The notes: generated by a model from the sequence alone, not told the origin. A stretch of DNA of 64,000 nucleotides from Skeletonema tropicum (GCA_037178625.1 CM074131.1:372001-436000); one strand, 5' to 3'. Counted from the first letter of the stretch, positions 1 through 12,765 are shown. Numbers and translations: made by a program.

Positions 1-3000
1 CCAATAATATCACACAACAATCAACATCTCATTCTCCTCCTCCACCAACCACAAGCAGCGGCTCCTCCACCAGCAATGACAGAAAAAGACCGTACGTTGT
101 ACCTAAGCAGGTCCAGATTATACTCGTGTAGATATCTAATCTGATTAACTTTGTATTTATTTAGATGCTGCCGTTGCTTGTGGTTGGTGGTGGAGGTAGA
201 TGGCGTTGGTGGAGGAGGAGTAACACCACAAGCAACAACAGCATCGTCCTCTTTATCAATGTGAAAAGAAATGTCTTGAATGCAATAAGCCACGAAGTCC
301 TTATTACAAGCTAGGAGTTTTTCCAGATGATGGTAGTAAGCAATATAACCGAATTTCCTCCTCTTCTTGATCCGACGAGTCGTCGATTGGGAGCATGCCG
401 GGCGGTGGTAGGCCGCCATGGTTGTTGTTGGTGTTGTTGGTAGGATTGTTGGTTGCTGTTGTTCGACGGGGTGATGCGCCGCCGCCGCCGCTGCTCATGT
501 TTTTTATGCAATTTTTTGTGATGCTTTGCTCTCTCTCTACAAGATGGTTTTCAAGTTTATGCAATTTTGTGATTTACACACTCATAACAATCGGATCTCT
601 ATCGTTCAGGATTTCATAATTAATTCATGTCTGAATGCAATAGCTAATGAATCTGCTGCGTTGCCATGAGATATTTGGTTGGGTAGGTGTTAGCAAAAAA
701 GAGAGGTTAGATAGGTCGCGGTCGGTAAGTTGTATGCAGTGTCGGCGGCACCAAGTCGAGGCGGCGATGCAAAAAGTAAAAAATGCCGTCAATACTAATC
801 TTCTTCTTGATAGACGAAAGCGGCGAGCAAACTTACCAGAAGTCAATGTCTAATAGCTGCTACCTATCTCAATAGATTCATGGTTGTTATCATCAGATCG
901 ATGAGTGCGGGCGGAGTGTTCATGAATCTCTTTGGCGGGCGACAGATGGCGCAAAATCGAGCTAAATTAGAGGTAATCTGATACCATCTGGTTCTGACGT
1001 GTGTTCAATTTCATGGGCCGTGCGTGGGACCTCTTTCTGAAGATTTGCAAAGCGGCAACTCTCACCACTTTTTTGATCAGCTCAAGCATCTGAACAAGCA
1101 ACAATGACATCATTCAGTAATGATGTAACGGCCGATATCATAATATCTTACCTCCTAGCCGTCCAATGAAGGCGATGAGTGTCGTTTTGGAAAGCTCTCA
1201 TCGTGCTCTATCGATTAGACGTATAATGAGCCCTATTCGACGACTTTTCGCAGATCGTCTCGGCTAAAAACGGGTCTAGAAAGTGATCGGCGGCTTGCAA
1301 ACCGGCTCCGAATCCAGAATTTCCATTAGAGGTCCAAATTAGACCAAAATAAATACAATATGACCACCGATCGAAAGCTCTTTTGAAGCTGAATCGATTA
1401 GTACCCTAATTGCTATCGAAATTTCAAAATCAATAACCAGTGCTCGGGCAAAGCCCTCGCGAAAAATTGACAACACTGAGAAAGTAAGATCCAATTTAGG
1501 TTGGTACACGTGAAATCCAAAAATACACTTCCACTAGAGGGGCCGGCGTACAATATGTAACAATATAATCACAGTTCAGGGAGGGGTCGCACTCGCAAAT
1601 ACAGTACAATATCAGAATGCTCAAACATGATTGGTTCGATGAAGTGGGTCAAAACGCTTCGCTGAAGAACGAAGCATAGATCAGCCTCATCATGTTCGGT
1701 TGGCACGTGTACCATCCATCTCATTATCATCAACATTGATCCCATCCCATCATTAACTTCCACTTGCCTCGACTACGCTCGGCCAATAATATCACACAAC
1801 AATCAACATCTCATTCTCCTCCTCCACCAACCACAAGCAGCGGCTCCTCCACCAGCAATGACAGAAAAAGACCGTACGTTGTACCTAAGCAGGTCCAGAT
1901 TATACTCGTGTAGATATCTAATCTGATTAACTTTGTATTTATTTAGATGCTGCCGTTGCTTGTGGTTGGTGGTGGAGGTAGATGGCGTTGGTGGAGGAGG
2001 AGTAACACCACAAGCAACAACAGCATCGTCCTCTTTATCAATGTGAAAAGAAATGTCTTGAATGCAATAAGCCACGAAGTCCTTATTACAAGCTAGGAGT
2101 TTTTCCAGATGATGGTAGTAAGCAATATAACCGAATTTCCTCCTCTTCTTGATCCGACGAGTCGTCGATTGGGAGCATGCCGGGCGGTGGTAGGCCGCCA
2201 TGGTTGTTGTTGGTGTTGTTGGTAGGATTGTTGGTTGCTGTTGTTCGACGGGGTGATGCGCCGCCGCCGCCGCTGCTCATGTTTTTTATGCAATTTTTTG
2301 TGATGCTTTGCTCTCTCTCTACAAGATGGTTTTCAAGTTTATGCAATTTTGTGATTTACACACTCATAACAATCGGATCTCTATCGTTCAGGATTTCATA
2401 ATTAATTCATGTCTGAATGCAATAGCTAATGAATCTGCTGCGTTGCCATGAGATATTTGGTTGGGTAGGTGTTAGCAAAAAAGAGAGGTTAGATAGGTCG
2501 CGGTCGGTAAGTTGTATGCAGTGTCGGCGGCACCAAGTCGAGGCGGCGATGCAAAAAGTAAAAAATGCCGTCAATACTAATCTTCTTCTTGATAGACGAA
2601 AGCGGCGAGCAAACTTACCAGAAGTCAATGTCTAATAGCTGCTACCTATCTCAATAGATTCATGGTTGTTATCATCAGATCGATGAGTGCGGGCGGAGTG
2701 TTCATGAATCTCTTTGGCGGGCGACAGATGGCGCAAAATCGAGCTAAATTAGAGGTAATCTGATACCATCTGGTTCTGACGTGTGTTCAATTTCATGGGC
2801 CGTGCGTGGGACCTCTTTCTGAAGATTTGCAAAGCGGCAACTCTCACCACTTTTTTGATCAGCTCAAGCATCTGAACAAGCAACAAGACATCATTCAGTA
2901 ATGATGTAACGGCCGATATCATAATATCTTACCTCCTAGCCGTCCAATGAAGGCGATGAGTGTCGTTTTGGAAAGCTCTCATCGTGCTCTATCGATTAGA

Positions 3001-6000
3001 CGTATAATGAGCCCTATTCGACGACTTTTCGCAGATCGTCTCGGCTAAAAACGGGTCTAGAAAGTGATCGGCGGCTTGCAAACCGGCTCCGAATCCAGAA
3101 TTTCCATTAGAGGTCCAAATTAGACCAAAATAAATACAATATGACCACCGATCGAAAGCTCTTTTGAAGCTGAATCGATTAGTACCCTAATTGCTATCGA
3201 AATTTCAAAATCAATAACCAGTGCTCGGGCAAAGCCCTCGCGAAAAATTGACAACACTGAGAAAGTAAGATCCAATTTAGGTTGGTACACGTGAAATCCA
3301 AAAATACACTTCCACTAGAGGGGCCGGCGTACAATATGTAACAATATAATCACAGTTCAGGGAGGGGTCGCACTCGCAAATACAGTACAATATCAGAATG
3401 CTCAAACATGATTGGTTCGATGAAGTGGGTCAAAACGCTTCGCTGAAGAACGAAGCATAGATCAGCCTCATCATGTTCGGTTGGCACGTGTACCATCCAT
3501 CTCATTATCATCAACATTGATCCCATCCCATCATTAACTTCCACTTGCCTCGACTACGCTCGGCCAATAATATCACACAACAATCAACATCTCATTCTCC
3601 TCCTCCACCAACCACAAGCAGCGGCTCCTCCACCAGCAATGACAGAAAAAGACCGTACGTTGTACCTAAGCAGGTCCAGATTATACTCGTGTAGATATCT
3701 AATCTGATTAACTTTGTATTTATTTAGATGCTGCCGTTGCTTGTGGTTGGTGGTGGAGGTAGATGGCGTTGGTGGAGGAGGAGTAACACCACAAGCAACA
3801 ACAGCATCGTCCTCTTTATCAATGTGAAAAGAAATGTCTTGAATGCAATAAGCCACGAAGTCCTTATTACAAGCTAGGAGTTTTTCCAGATGATGGTAGT
3901 AAGCAATATAACCGAATTTCCTCCTCTTCTTGATCCGACGAGTCGTCGATTGGGAGCATGCCGGGCGGTGGTAGGCCGCCATGGTTGTTGTTGGTGTTGT
4001 TGGTAGGATTGTTGGTTGCTGTTGTTCGACGGGGTGATGCGCCGCCGCCGCCGCTGCTCATGTTTTTTATGCAATTTTTTGTGATGCTTTGCTCTCTCTC
4101 TACAAGATGGTTTTCAAGTTTATGCAATTTTGTGATTTACACACTCATAACAATCGGATCTCTATCGTTCAGGATTTCATAATTAATTCATGTCTGAATG
4201 CAATAGCTAATGAATCTGCTGCGTTGCCATGAGATATTTGGTTGGGTAGGTGTTAGCAAAAAAGAGAGGTTAGATAGGTCGCGGTCGGTAAGTTGTATGC
4301 AGTGTCGGCGGCACCAAGTCGAGGCGGCGATGCAAAAAGTAAAAAATGCCGTCAATACTAATCTTCTTCTTGATAGACGAAAGCGGCGAGCAAACTTACC
4401 AGAAGTCAATGTCTAATAGCTGCTACCTATCTCAATAGATTCATGGTTGTTATCATCAGATCGATGAGTGCGGGCGGAGTGTTCATGAATCTCTTTGGCG
4501 GGCGACAGATGGCGCAAAATCGAGCTAAATTAGAGGTAATCTGATACCATCTGGTTCTGACGTGTGTTCAATTTCATGGGCCGTGCGTGGGACCTCTTTC
4601 TGAAGATTTGCAAAGCGGCAACTCTCACCACTTTTTTGATCAGCTCAAGCATCTGAACAAGCAACAATGACATCATTCAGTAATGATGTAACGGCCGATA
4701 TCATAATATCTTACCTCCTAGCCGTCCAATGAAGGCGATGAGTGTCGTTTGGAAAGCTCTCATCGTGCTCTATCGATTAGACGTATAATGAGCCCTATTC
4801 GACGACTTTTCGCAGATCGTCTCGGCTAAAAACGGGTCTAGAAAGTGATCGGCGGCTTGCAAACCGGCTCCGAATCCAGAATTTCCATTAGAGGTCCAAA
4901 TTAGACCAAAATAAATACAATATGACCACCGATCGAAAGCTCTTTTGAAGCTGAATCGATTAGTACCCTAATTGCTATCGAAATTTCAAAATCAATAACC
5001 AGTGCTCGGGCAAAGCCCTCGCGAAAAATTGACAACACTGAGAAAGTAAGATCCAATTTAGGTTGGTACACGTGAAATCCAAAAATACACTTCCACTAGA
5101 GGGGCCGGCGTACAATATGTAACAATATAATCACAGTTCAGGGAGGGGTCGCACTCGCAAATACAGTACAATATCAGAATGCTCAAACATGATTGGTTCG
5201 ATGAAGTGGGTCAAAACGCTTCGCTGAAGAACGAAGCATAGATCAGCCTCATCATGTTCGGTTGGCACGTGTACCATCCATCTCATTATCATCAACATTG
5301 ATCCCATCCCATCATTAACTTCCACTTGCCTCGACTACGCTCGGCCAATAATATCACACAACAATCAACATCTCATTCTCCTCCTCCACCAACCACAAGC
5401 AGCGGCTCCTCCACCAGCAATGACAGAAAAAGACCGTACGTTGTACCTAAGCAGGTCCAGATTATACTCGTGTAGATATCTAATCTGATTAACTTTGTAT
5501 TTATTTAGATGCTGCCGTTGCTTGTGGTTGGTGGTGGAGGTAGATGGCGTTGGTGGAGGAGGAGTAACACCACAAGCAACAACAGCATCGTCCTCTTTAT
5601 CAATGTGAAAAGAAATGTCTTGAATGCAATAAGCCACGAAGTCCTTATTACAAGCTAGGAGTTTTTCCAGATGATGGTAGTAAGCAATATAACCGAATTT
5701 CCTCCTCTTCTTGATCCGACGAGTCGTCGATTGGGAGCATGCCGGGCGGTGGTAGGCCGCCATGGTTGTTGTTGGTGTTGTTGGTAGGATTGTTGGTTGC
5801 TGTTGTTCGACGGGGTGATGCGCCGCCGCCGCCGCTGCTCATGTTTTTTATGCAATTTTTTGTGATGCTTTGCTCTCTCTCTACAAGATGGTTTTCAAGT
5901 TTATGCAATTTTGTGATTTACACACTCATAACAATCGGATCTCTATCGTTCAGGATTTCATAATTAATTCATGTCTGAATGCAATAGCTAATGAATCTGC

Positions 6001-8189
6001 TGCGTTGCCATGAGATATTTGGTTGGGTAGGTGTTAGCAAAAAAGAGAGGTTAGATAGGTCGCGGTCGGTAAGTTGTATGCAGTGTCGGCGGCACCAAGT
6101 CGAGGCGGCGATGCAAAAAGTAAAAAATGCCGTCAATACTAATCTTCTTCTTGATAGACGAAAGCGGCGAGCAAACTTACCAGAAGTCAATGTCTAATAG
6201 CTGCTACCTATCTCAATAGATTCATGGTTGTTATCATCAGATCGATGAGTGCGGGCGGAGTGTTCATGAATCTCTTTGGCGGGCGACAGATGGCGCAAAA
6301 TCGAGCTAAATTAGAGGTAATCTGATACCATCTGGTTCTGACGTGTGTTCAATTTCATGGGCCGTGCGTGGGACCTCTTTCTGAAGATTTGCAAAGCGGC
6401 AACTCTCACCACTTTTTTGATCAGCTCAAGCATCTGAACAAGCAACAATGACATCATTCAGTAATGATGTAACGGCCGATATCATAATATCTTACCTCCT
6501 AGCCGTCCAATGAAGGCGATGAGTGTCGTTTTGGAAAGCTCTCATCGTGCTCTATCGATTAGACGTATAATGAGCCCTATTCGACGACTTTTCGCAGATC
6601 GTCTCGGCTAAAAACGGGTCTAGAAAGTGATCGGCGGCTTGCAAACCGGCTCCGAATCCAGAATTTCCATTAGAGGTCCAAATTAGACCAAAATAAATAC
6701 AATATGACCACCGATCGAAAGCTCTTTTGAAGCTGAATCGATTAGTACCCTAATTGCTATCGAAATTTCAAAATCAATAACCAGTGCTCGGGCAAAGCCC
6801 TCGCGAAAAATTGACAACACTGAGAAAGTAAGATCCAATTTAGGTTGGTACACGTGAAATCCAAAAATACACTTCCACTAGAGGGGCCGGCGTACAATAT
6901 GTAACAATATAATCACAGTTCAGGGAGGGGTCGCACTCGCAAATACAGTACAATATCAGAATGCTCAAACATGATTGGTTCGATGAAGTGGGTCAAAACG
7001 CTTCGCTGAAGAACGAAGCATAGATCAGCCTCATCATGTTCGGTTGGCACGTGTACCATCCATCTCATTATCATCAACATTGATCCCATCCCATCATTAA
7101 CTTCCACTTGCCTCGACTACGCTCGGCCAATAATATCACACAACAATCAACATCTCATTCTCCTCCTCCACCAACCACAAGCAGCGGCTCCTCCACCAGC
7201 AATGACAGAAAAAGACCGTACGTTGTACCTAAGCAGGTCCAGATTATACTCGTGTAGATATCTAATCTGATTAACTTTGTATTTATTTAGATGCTGCCGT
7301 TGCTTGTGGTTGGTGGTGGAGGTAGATGGCGTTGGTGGAGGAGGAGTAACACCACAAGCAACAACAGCATCGTCCTCTTTATCAATGTGAAAAGAAATGT
7401 CTTGAATGCAATAAGCCACGAAGTCCTTATTACAAGCTAGGAGTTTTTCCAGATGATGGTAGTAAGCAATATAACCGAATTTCCTCCTCTTCTTGATCCG
7501 ACGAGTCGTCGATTGGGAGCATGCCGGGCGGTGGTAGGCCGCCATGGTTGTTGTTGGTGTTGTTGGTAGGATTGTTGGTTGCTGTTGTTCGACGGGGTGA
7601 TGCGCCGCCGCCGCCGCCGCCGCTGCTCATGTTTTTTATGCAATTTTTTGTGATGCTTTGCTCTCTCTCTACAAGATGGTTTTCAAGTTTATGCAATTTT
7701 GTGATTTACACACTCATAACAATCGGATCTCTATCGTTCAGGATTTCATAATTAATTCATGTCTGAATGCAATAGCTAATGAATCTGCTGCGTTGCCATG
7801 AGATATTTGGTTGGGTAGGTGTTAGCAAAAAAGAGAGGTTAGATAGGTCGCGGTCGGTAAGTTGTATGCAGTGTCGGCGGCACCAAGTCGAGGCGGCGAT
7901 GCAAAAAGTAAAAAATGCCGTCAATACTAATCTTCTTCTTGATAGACGAAAGCGGCGAGCAAACTTACCAGAAGTCAATGTCTAATAGCTGCTACCTATC
8001 TCAATAGATTCATGGTTGTTATCATCAGATCGATGAGTGCGGGCGGAGTGTTCATGAATCTCTTTGGCGGGCGACAGATGGCGCAAAATCGAGCTAAATT
8101 AGAGGTAATCTGATACCATCTGGTTCTGACGTGTGTTCAATTTCATGGGCCGTGCGTGGGACCTCTTTCTGAAGATTTGCAAAGCGGCA
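1..8189. repeat. 1.78 kb tandem array, at least 4.6 copies
   Basis: Head-to-tail copies begin at 1, 1783, 3564, 5345 and 7127. Unit lengths are 1782, 1781, 1781 and 1782 bp, and the fifth copy is cut at 8189, where unrelated sequence starts. The window opens inside the array, so its true left end is not visible. Units are nearly identical. The differences I can see are one T missing in unit 2 (near 2886), one T missing in a T-run in unit 3 (near 4750), and two extra GCC triplets in unit 5 (near 7606-7622). Such uniformity implies very recent amplification, ongoing homogenisation or an assembly effect. I do not recognise the unit. It contains codon-repeat-like stretches (GCC, CAA/AAC, CCA) and several short open frames on the minus strand. 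Confidence 0.97.
1803..2201 (-). CDS. hypothetical protein encoded in each satellite unit
   Basis: A 132-codon open frame recurs at 21-419, 1803-2201, 3584-3982, 5365-5763 and 7147-7545. Its product is basic at the N-terminus, has a central stretch rich in aromatic and acidic residues, then a Pro/Thr/Ser run. On the same strand a second frame (2086-2346 here) overlaps it and starts MSSGGGG followed by Asn/Thr-rich low complexity and an acidic DDSSDQEEEE stretch. One real gene could join the two frames through an intron, because low-complexity N-termini of this kind are common in diatom regulators. I recognise no domain. The frame is unchanged in all five copies, but so is the rest of the repeat, so this is not evidence of selection. 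Confidence 0.25.
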   Translation of the reverse strand: MAAYHRPACSQSTTRRIKKRRKFGYIAYYHHLEKLLACNKDFVAYCIQDISFHIDKEDDAVVACGVTPPPPTPSTSTTNHKQRQHLNKYKVNQIRYLHEYNLDLLRYNVRSFSVIAGGGAAACGWWRRRMRC

Positions 8190-9029
8190 CCTTGGAGCTG
8201 GTACCTAGAAGGACTTGTAAGTACGTGTCACAGTGGCATCAAAACTTCAAATATTTGCTGGGCTTGCACAATTTGTAGCCACAAAGCTGAGATACTCAGT
8301 AGGTAGATGTGTGCCTCGTGAGAGCAGCTGTCATTCTTAATGATGTGCGCTGAAAATGCCTCTGTAGATAATAGATTACGATGGGACTGCAACCTCATCT
8401 GTAAGAAGCTGTCATTGTTGGTCAACCTGCCTGAACTAAAAGAAGATTTCACGCTAGAGTCATGGTCATGCATGCAGGGAGATGCAACCAAAAGTCACAA
8501 ATTGAAGCAGTAGAAACAGCCTCGGATCCGTGTAGAGAATAGACAGCAGCAGGAAGAGGAGGATTCTTCTTGGACATCTGGACATGACGAGACATGCAGT
8601 ATATATGCTGCCAAGCTTAAGCAGCCTTCTCCAGAAGACCTCTTGTTTATCCGTTGAAGATATATCTTTGATCAAGAGATACGTACTATCGATCAATACG
8701 TTTGAGTTCACAGCAAGCATGTCTTGTGGAATCATTCGCAAGCGTCAATCACAGAGTAAGCCAGTTCTAGATTGCATTGCTCGTAACAAGGTTTAGATTT
8801 AGATTAGATAGAGCATATGTGATGATTAGGCATTTTGCCCATCAAGCGGTCAGAGGTCAGACCGCGAGATCCGACGATGATCCTCCACTAGATATGTAGC
8901 CAAGAGCTCGGCTCATTCTACTTGAACACATGGTTATGCATCCATTCGACGTGCACTTTTGCCATCTGTAGTTGCCTCAATAATATCAACATCCATTCAA
9001 TACACCATTCTTCAACATTGAAGAATTCA
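8190..9029. other. intergenic, no supported gene
   Basis: Unique sequence following the abrupt end of the satellite. Open frames of 70 to 91 codons exist on both strands but overlap each other, carry no recognisable motif and have no clear splice context. I see no repeat or RNA gene here. Confidence 0.5.
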
Positions 9030-9637
9030 ACTAGCAACAGGAGATACAGTCGGAGAGACAGTTGGACTAACAGTTAGGCGACACAGTCGGACTCACTGTT
9101 GGAGATACGGTTGGAGATTCGGTTGGAGACACCGTAGGAGAACCAGTGTCCGGGTTGCTACCTACCATTGGCAGGAGATAGAGTTGGCGAAACTGTAGGA
9201 CTGACTGTTAGGCTCAGTGTCGGGGAGAGCGTTGGGCTCAATGCCAGAGATACAGTCGAAGAGTCCGTGTGACCTAAGCCCAACATGTCGACTCCACCTC
9301 GTAGCTGAGATGGATCTGAGATGGCAGAGGATTGAAATCCTGGCATCTTGTTGAACCCAATCGATTTTGCAACGAAGGAGACGACGCCCATGACGATGAG
9401 TGCAACGCAGCCATCAAGAAAGATCGATGGGTGTTCGGTGTTCTGCGGAAACGTACGTAGGAAGTGGAAACCCAATTTAAATGGATAAAATAATTCTTTT
9501 TGAATAAATTCATAAGACATACTTCTAATAGTTAAAGTTTGTCGACTAAAATGAACTGACCAATAATCAGAAGGGTTTACTATTTGGATTTGTAGCCAAA
9601 AATCCAAAGGACAAAGGACGCAAAGGAAGCTATTCAA
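9030..9637 (-). pseudogene. Ser-Pro-Thr repeat surface protein, fragment or pseudogene
   Basis: Read on the minus strand, an open frame (9637 to 9158) contains a hydrophobic probable membrane segment (LDGCVALIVMGVVSFVA, about residues 74-90) followed by a linker and a run of S-P-T-[LV] repeats. After the stop at about 9158 the SPT repeats resume in a different frame (about 9145-9080, then again to about 9035), so the repeat tract is frameshifted. The AT-rich stretch before residue 65 ends in TTTCCGCAG and is probably an intron with its acceptor near 9443. Membrane segments joined to SPT repeats are typical of diatom cell-surface or wall-associated proteins. The broken repeat frame suggests a pseudogene or an unrecognised further intron. 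Confidence 0.45.
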
Positions 9638-9710
9638 TGACAGCGGCGCAGGTGGTGTGGTGTTGAATTGAACCGCTGAGAAAGGGTGTTAGTTCGGATA
9701 TTAATTATAA

Positions 9711-10180
9711 TGAGCGTAGCTGCAGAGGACGACGGGGACGACAAAATGATTTGTGCCGGATGGGCATTGTGGAGTTGACATGTGAAATTGAAAGACTGCT
9801 CCGCTTGCAAATCTGTTCGATATTGTAGTGTAAAATGTCAGAGGGATCACAGGCCGCAACACAAACGATCATGCAAAAAACGGGTGGCTGAACTACGAGA
9901 TGAAGTTTTGTTCAAGCAACCTGAGAGCAGTCACCGTGGAGACTGTCCAATTTGTTGTTTGCCTTTGTCGATTGATCCTCGAAAATCAACAATGTGATGG
10001 TGTGTTGCGGCGAAGTAATCTGCGGTGGATGCGATAATGCCAATGAAATACGACAGGCAAACGAGAAGCTGGAGCCTACATGCCCATTGCCTCCCCATCG
10101 ACTTAACAGCTGTGTAGCTACTTGTGGTCAGTTCAGTATGTATGAAGATATGTCAGAAACAATTGTCAGTTCAGCATGAA
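9711..10180 (+). pseudogene. MYND / RING-like protein, 5' pseudogene
   Basis: The start (MSVAAEDDGDDKM) and the MYND half C-x2-C-x4-YC-x3-C-x6-H are clearly related to the intact copies at 49219 and 53430. The first zinc-ligand pair (CASCG in paralogues) is destroyed and followed by an in-frame stop near 9777. After the CPICCLPL motif an extra T at about 9995 creates a second break, after which the CCGEVICGGC half of the RING-like motif continues in another frame. The third cysteine pair is lost (CPLPPH instead of CPFCR). No Sel1 region follows directly, but a matching tail lies at 12271, beyond the SET gene. Confidence 0.85.
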
Positions 10181-10319
10181 GATGGCAGAAACAATGATCC
10201 TCAGAAACAACGACAGATCAAATGATGTGAAGTATAAGCGAAGCGCCGTCGTTTCCGTTTGTGGATTCCCGTAAGTCCTTTTCCTCGAGCACAACGAGCT
10301 TGTTAGGCGGCCGCGGTTG

Positions 10320-10379
10320 ATGGTGCATCATTGTTTTAGACTGTTTTGTATGGTGCATCATTGTTTTAGATTGTTTTGT
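10320..10379 (+). repeat. 30 bp direct duplication just upstream of the SET gene start
   Basis: Two adjacent 30 bp copies beginning TGGTGCATCATTGTTTTAGA differ at one base (C/T). They are open in frame with the SET gene and supply extra upstream ATG codons. They encode a repeated VHHCFRLFCM string that sits in front of, and would mask, the signal peptide. I therefore place the start after them. Confidence 0.9.
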
Positions 10380-11806
10380 ATGATGTCTCTGCTCAGAGGT
10401 TTCCTTTTCCTTCTACTAACAGTGGCCACCGCCTCCGCTGCTGCAAGTGAGAATGTGCTAATCTCAGATTTGATCCACTGGCTTCGAGCCAATGGATCCT
10501 TCATCAACGAGAAACTTCAAATCCGACACATTAATCCCAACGATCCAACGTCTCCGCGGGGGCTGTTCGCATTGGAGCCTTTGGAGGAGGGAGAGACTGT
10601 TTGCACTATCCCTTGGGATCTCATGATCACGCCATCTAAGAATTCAGTTAATGATGAAGTTCGTGGATCGTTGGACTGTGGGACAATCAATGCGGTTATT
10701 GAAGAATTGAGCAAGAGCGAGGCAGATTTGACACCCTATGGAAAATATTTACTCTCACAACCACGTGGGTACACTCTTGGCTTCTGGTCTGAAGAGGGCC
10801 AAGAACTCTTTTGGGAAATGACAAATGATGAAAAGTTGCCTCCTGTATGGATTGAGCATATTTTAGAGGATTGGGAGGAGAAGTGTAACGGGGATGTTCA
10901 AAATGATGATCATTTATTTGCTGTGATGCTAGTCAAGGCGAGAGCTGACTATCAGTACCTTGTTCCTTTTTATGGTGAGTTGGTTATTATTTGAGCCACT
11001 CATCGGTTTATGCATGATTGTATCTGTTCAGACCTACATTTCTAACTCTACGCGTTCTCACTTCGTTATCTGCTCATAAGACATGATGAACCATAACAAT
11101 GGCAAAACAAACGTTGCACACAAGTATGACCCATACAAAGGGGATCCAGTCGACATTACGGGCTATGAAATTGTCACAAGCAAACCTATATTGGCAGGGG
11201 AAGAGCTATTCCTTTCGTACAATCATTGCACTATTTGTCATCATTATTATGATTGGTTTGGCACACCCGAAATGTTTTTGCATTATGGCTTTGTAGAAGG
11301 ATACCCGCAGAGATGGCTATTTGATTTTGCTCGTGTCAAATTTGATTTGGATTGGAAGGATGGCGACGAAGGAACTGGTAAGACAGCATCATTGTTTCTC
11401 GATCTTTATGCAAATATAAGCGACCGCGACATTCGTGACTGACGTTGTTGCTGTTGCAATGATATATCACTGTGCAGGAGAAGTTGTTGTAGATTTCCTT
11501 GTCCCTCCATCGAAGAAAGGCATGGACCTGTTGAAGACTGAATTTGACCGCTTGGAAAAGTTTGGACAAAAGAGGGAACAGTCATCAAATGGAGAAGTTC
11601 CAGAGTATGAGCTTCAATCACTGTGGGAGTACTACGGTGCATTGAGCGGTGCTATTCGTTACGCGTTGCAGAGCAATGCTACCCTTGTCGATGACGTGTG
11701 GTCGATGGGCGAAGATTGGTGGGTAAAAGACGGTTCCCTTAGAGCAGAAAATGTAGATGAGCACTGTGTCCGTCAATGGAATGAAAACAGCAATGATGAG
11801 TTGTGA
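10380..11806 (+). CDS. SET-domain protein methyltransferase (SETD3/SETD6/Rubisco LSMT-like), three exons
   Basis: Exons are 10380-10974, 11081-11377 and 11478-11806. Both introns are GT-AG (GTGAGT...AAG and GTAAGA...CAG) and the joined frame gives 406 residues. The N-terminus MMSLLRGFLFLLLTVATASA looks like a signal peptide. The SET domain starts at RGLFALEPLEEGE (about residue 59). The first splice creates LVPFYDMMNHNNG, the typical substrate/SAM-pocket motif of this class, and GEELFLSYN then LHYGFVEG complete the catalytic core with its Tyr. The C-terminal part is a helical region ending NSNDEL, resembling the Rubisco LSMT substrate-binding domain. These enzymes use S-adenosylmethionine to methylate lysine (histidine in SETD3) of non-histone proteins. 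The substrate is unknown here, but a signal peptide suggests a secretory, ER (DEL-like end) or plastid location. The gene sits between two halves of a MYND pseudogene. Confidence 0.9.
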
Positions 11807-12270
11807 GAGAAGTTTCTATGGATAGTTTAAGCGTAATTCATGTTCAATTCGGTTGCAGCTTTAGTGATCAGTTCTTGTGATTCTTGTTGCCGGGGAGATA
11901 ATACAAAGTTAATTAGTAAGTTAGGGTTAGGTTGTGTATGTGTTGTGTATGGAAACTGATGTGCAAAGTGCACTACTTGTCGTACAAATTACTGCATGAG
12001 TTGACTGTGATAACCTGCCAAGACATGCCCAATGTATATAGAGTGAAATCACTCTTGATCTCAATACACACATTTTGTAGCATCTTCTATTTTAGGCTTA
12101 GATGCAATTCTCCTCATCCACAATGGAATCAGTATCATCGGCAGTGAAATGCTCACCTTTTTTCACCGCCAAAGCACTTCCTTTCCGGGTGATACGCTGA
12201 TAATCTGTAGGCAAACTCTAGCTTCCATACTGACCATACTTACCCCATTTTTTACTCAGGCTTCTTCCAT

Positions 12271-12408
12271 GCCAACCTTGGACATGATGAGTCACTTCGT
12301 GCGCTCAAGAACTATTTCAGAGCTGGATTGCTAAGCAAGGAGGACTACGCCAAGGCTCTTCGTGCACATGCACACCAGGCTGCCATTGACATTGAAGCAA
12401 CAAGCTGA
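12271..12408 (+). pseudogene. Sel1-family C-terminal tail relic
   Basis: Translates as ANLGHDESLRALKNYFRAG, then LLSKEDYAKALRAH and a short end at TGA 12406-12408. This matches the conserved tail (SKEDFA.ALRG.QAA.DATKS) of the MYND/Sel1 proteins. Nothing recognisable of the preceding repeats remains. It lies in the same orientation as the 5' pseudogene at 9711, so both may be halves of one gene separated by the SET gene. Confidence 0.75.
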
Positions 12409-12765
12409 CAAATTCTGGAATTAATTTGCAAGGAAAGGAGGGCATAAATACGAACATTATCTAGAAGCTATTTTGATGAGCAGTTGCATTCTCTCATAGA
12501 CTGGCCAATTGTTGAGTCTTTCGTGACAGTGACGGCAGCTTGCCCTCTTGGTCTTGGCCCTTGACCTTGACGGCAGCCGAATTGGGGAATGTGGAAGCTT
12601 ATTTTTTTCTTCAATAATGGATGCACAAATAGAGGTCGTCGTCTGCCACCATTCTGCACGCTAAACCGGCCTCCCCATCGACCAAAACGACACCTGAACC
12701 CTACCTATCGGACTGAAATCCCGACCATGGCTTCAGCTTCAAACTTCAAACTATTTCCTTCAACT
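12409..12765. other. intergenic, no supported gene
   Basis: Short open frames only. One segment holds a CTTGGTCTTGGCCCTTGACC-type pyrimidine/purine alternation. I see no motif, repeat family or RNA gene. Confidence 0.4.

Noticed and set aside
395..846. Plus-strand open frames of 66-74 codons in each satellite unit
   Set aside because: They overlap longer minus-strand frames, are hydrophobic by base composition, and are repeated only because the DNA is repeated.
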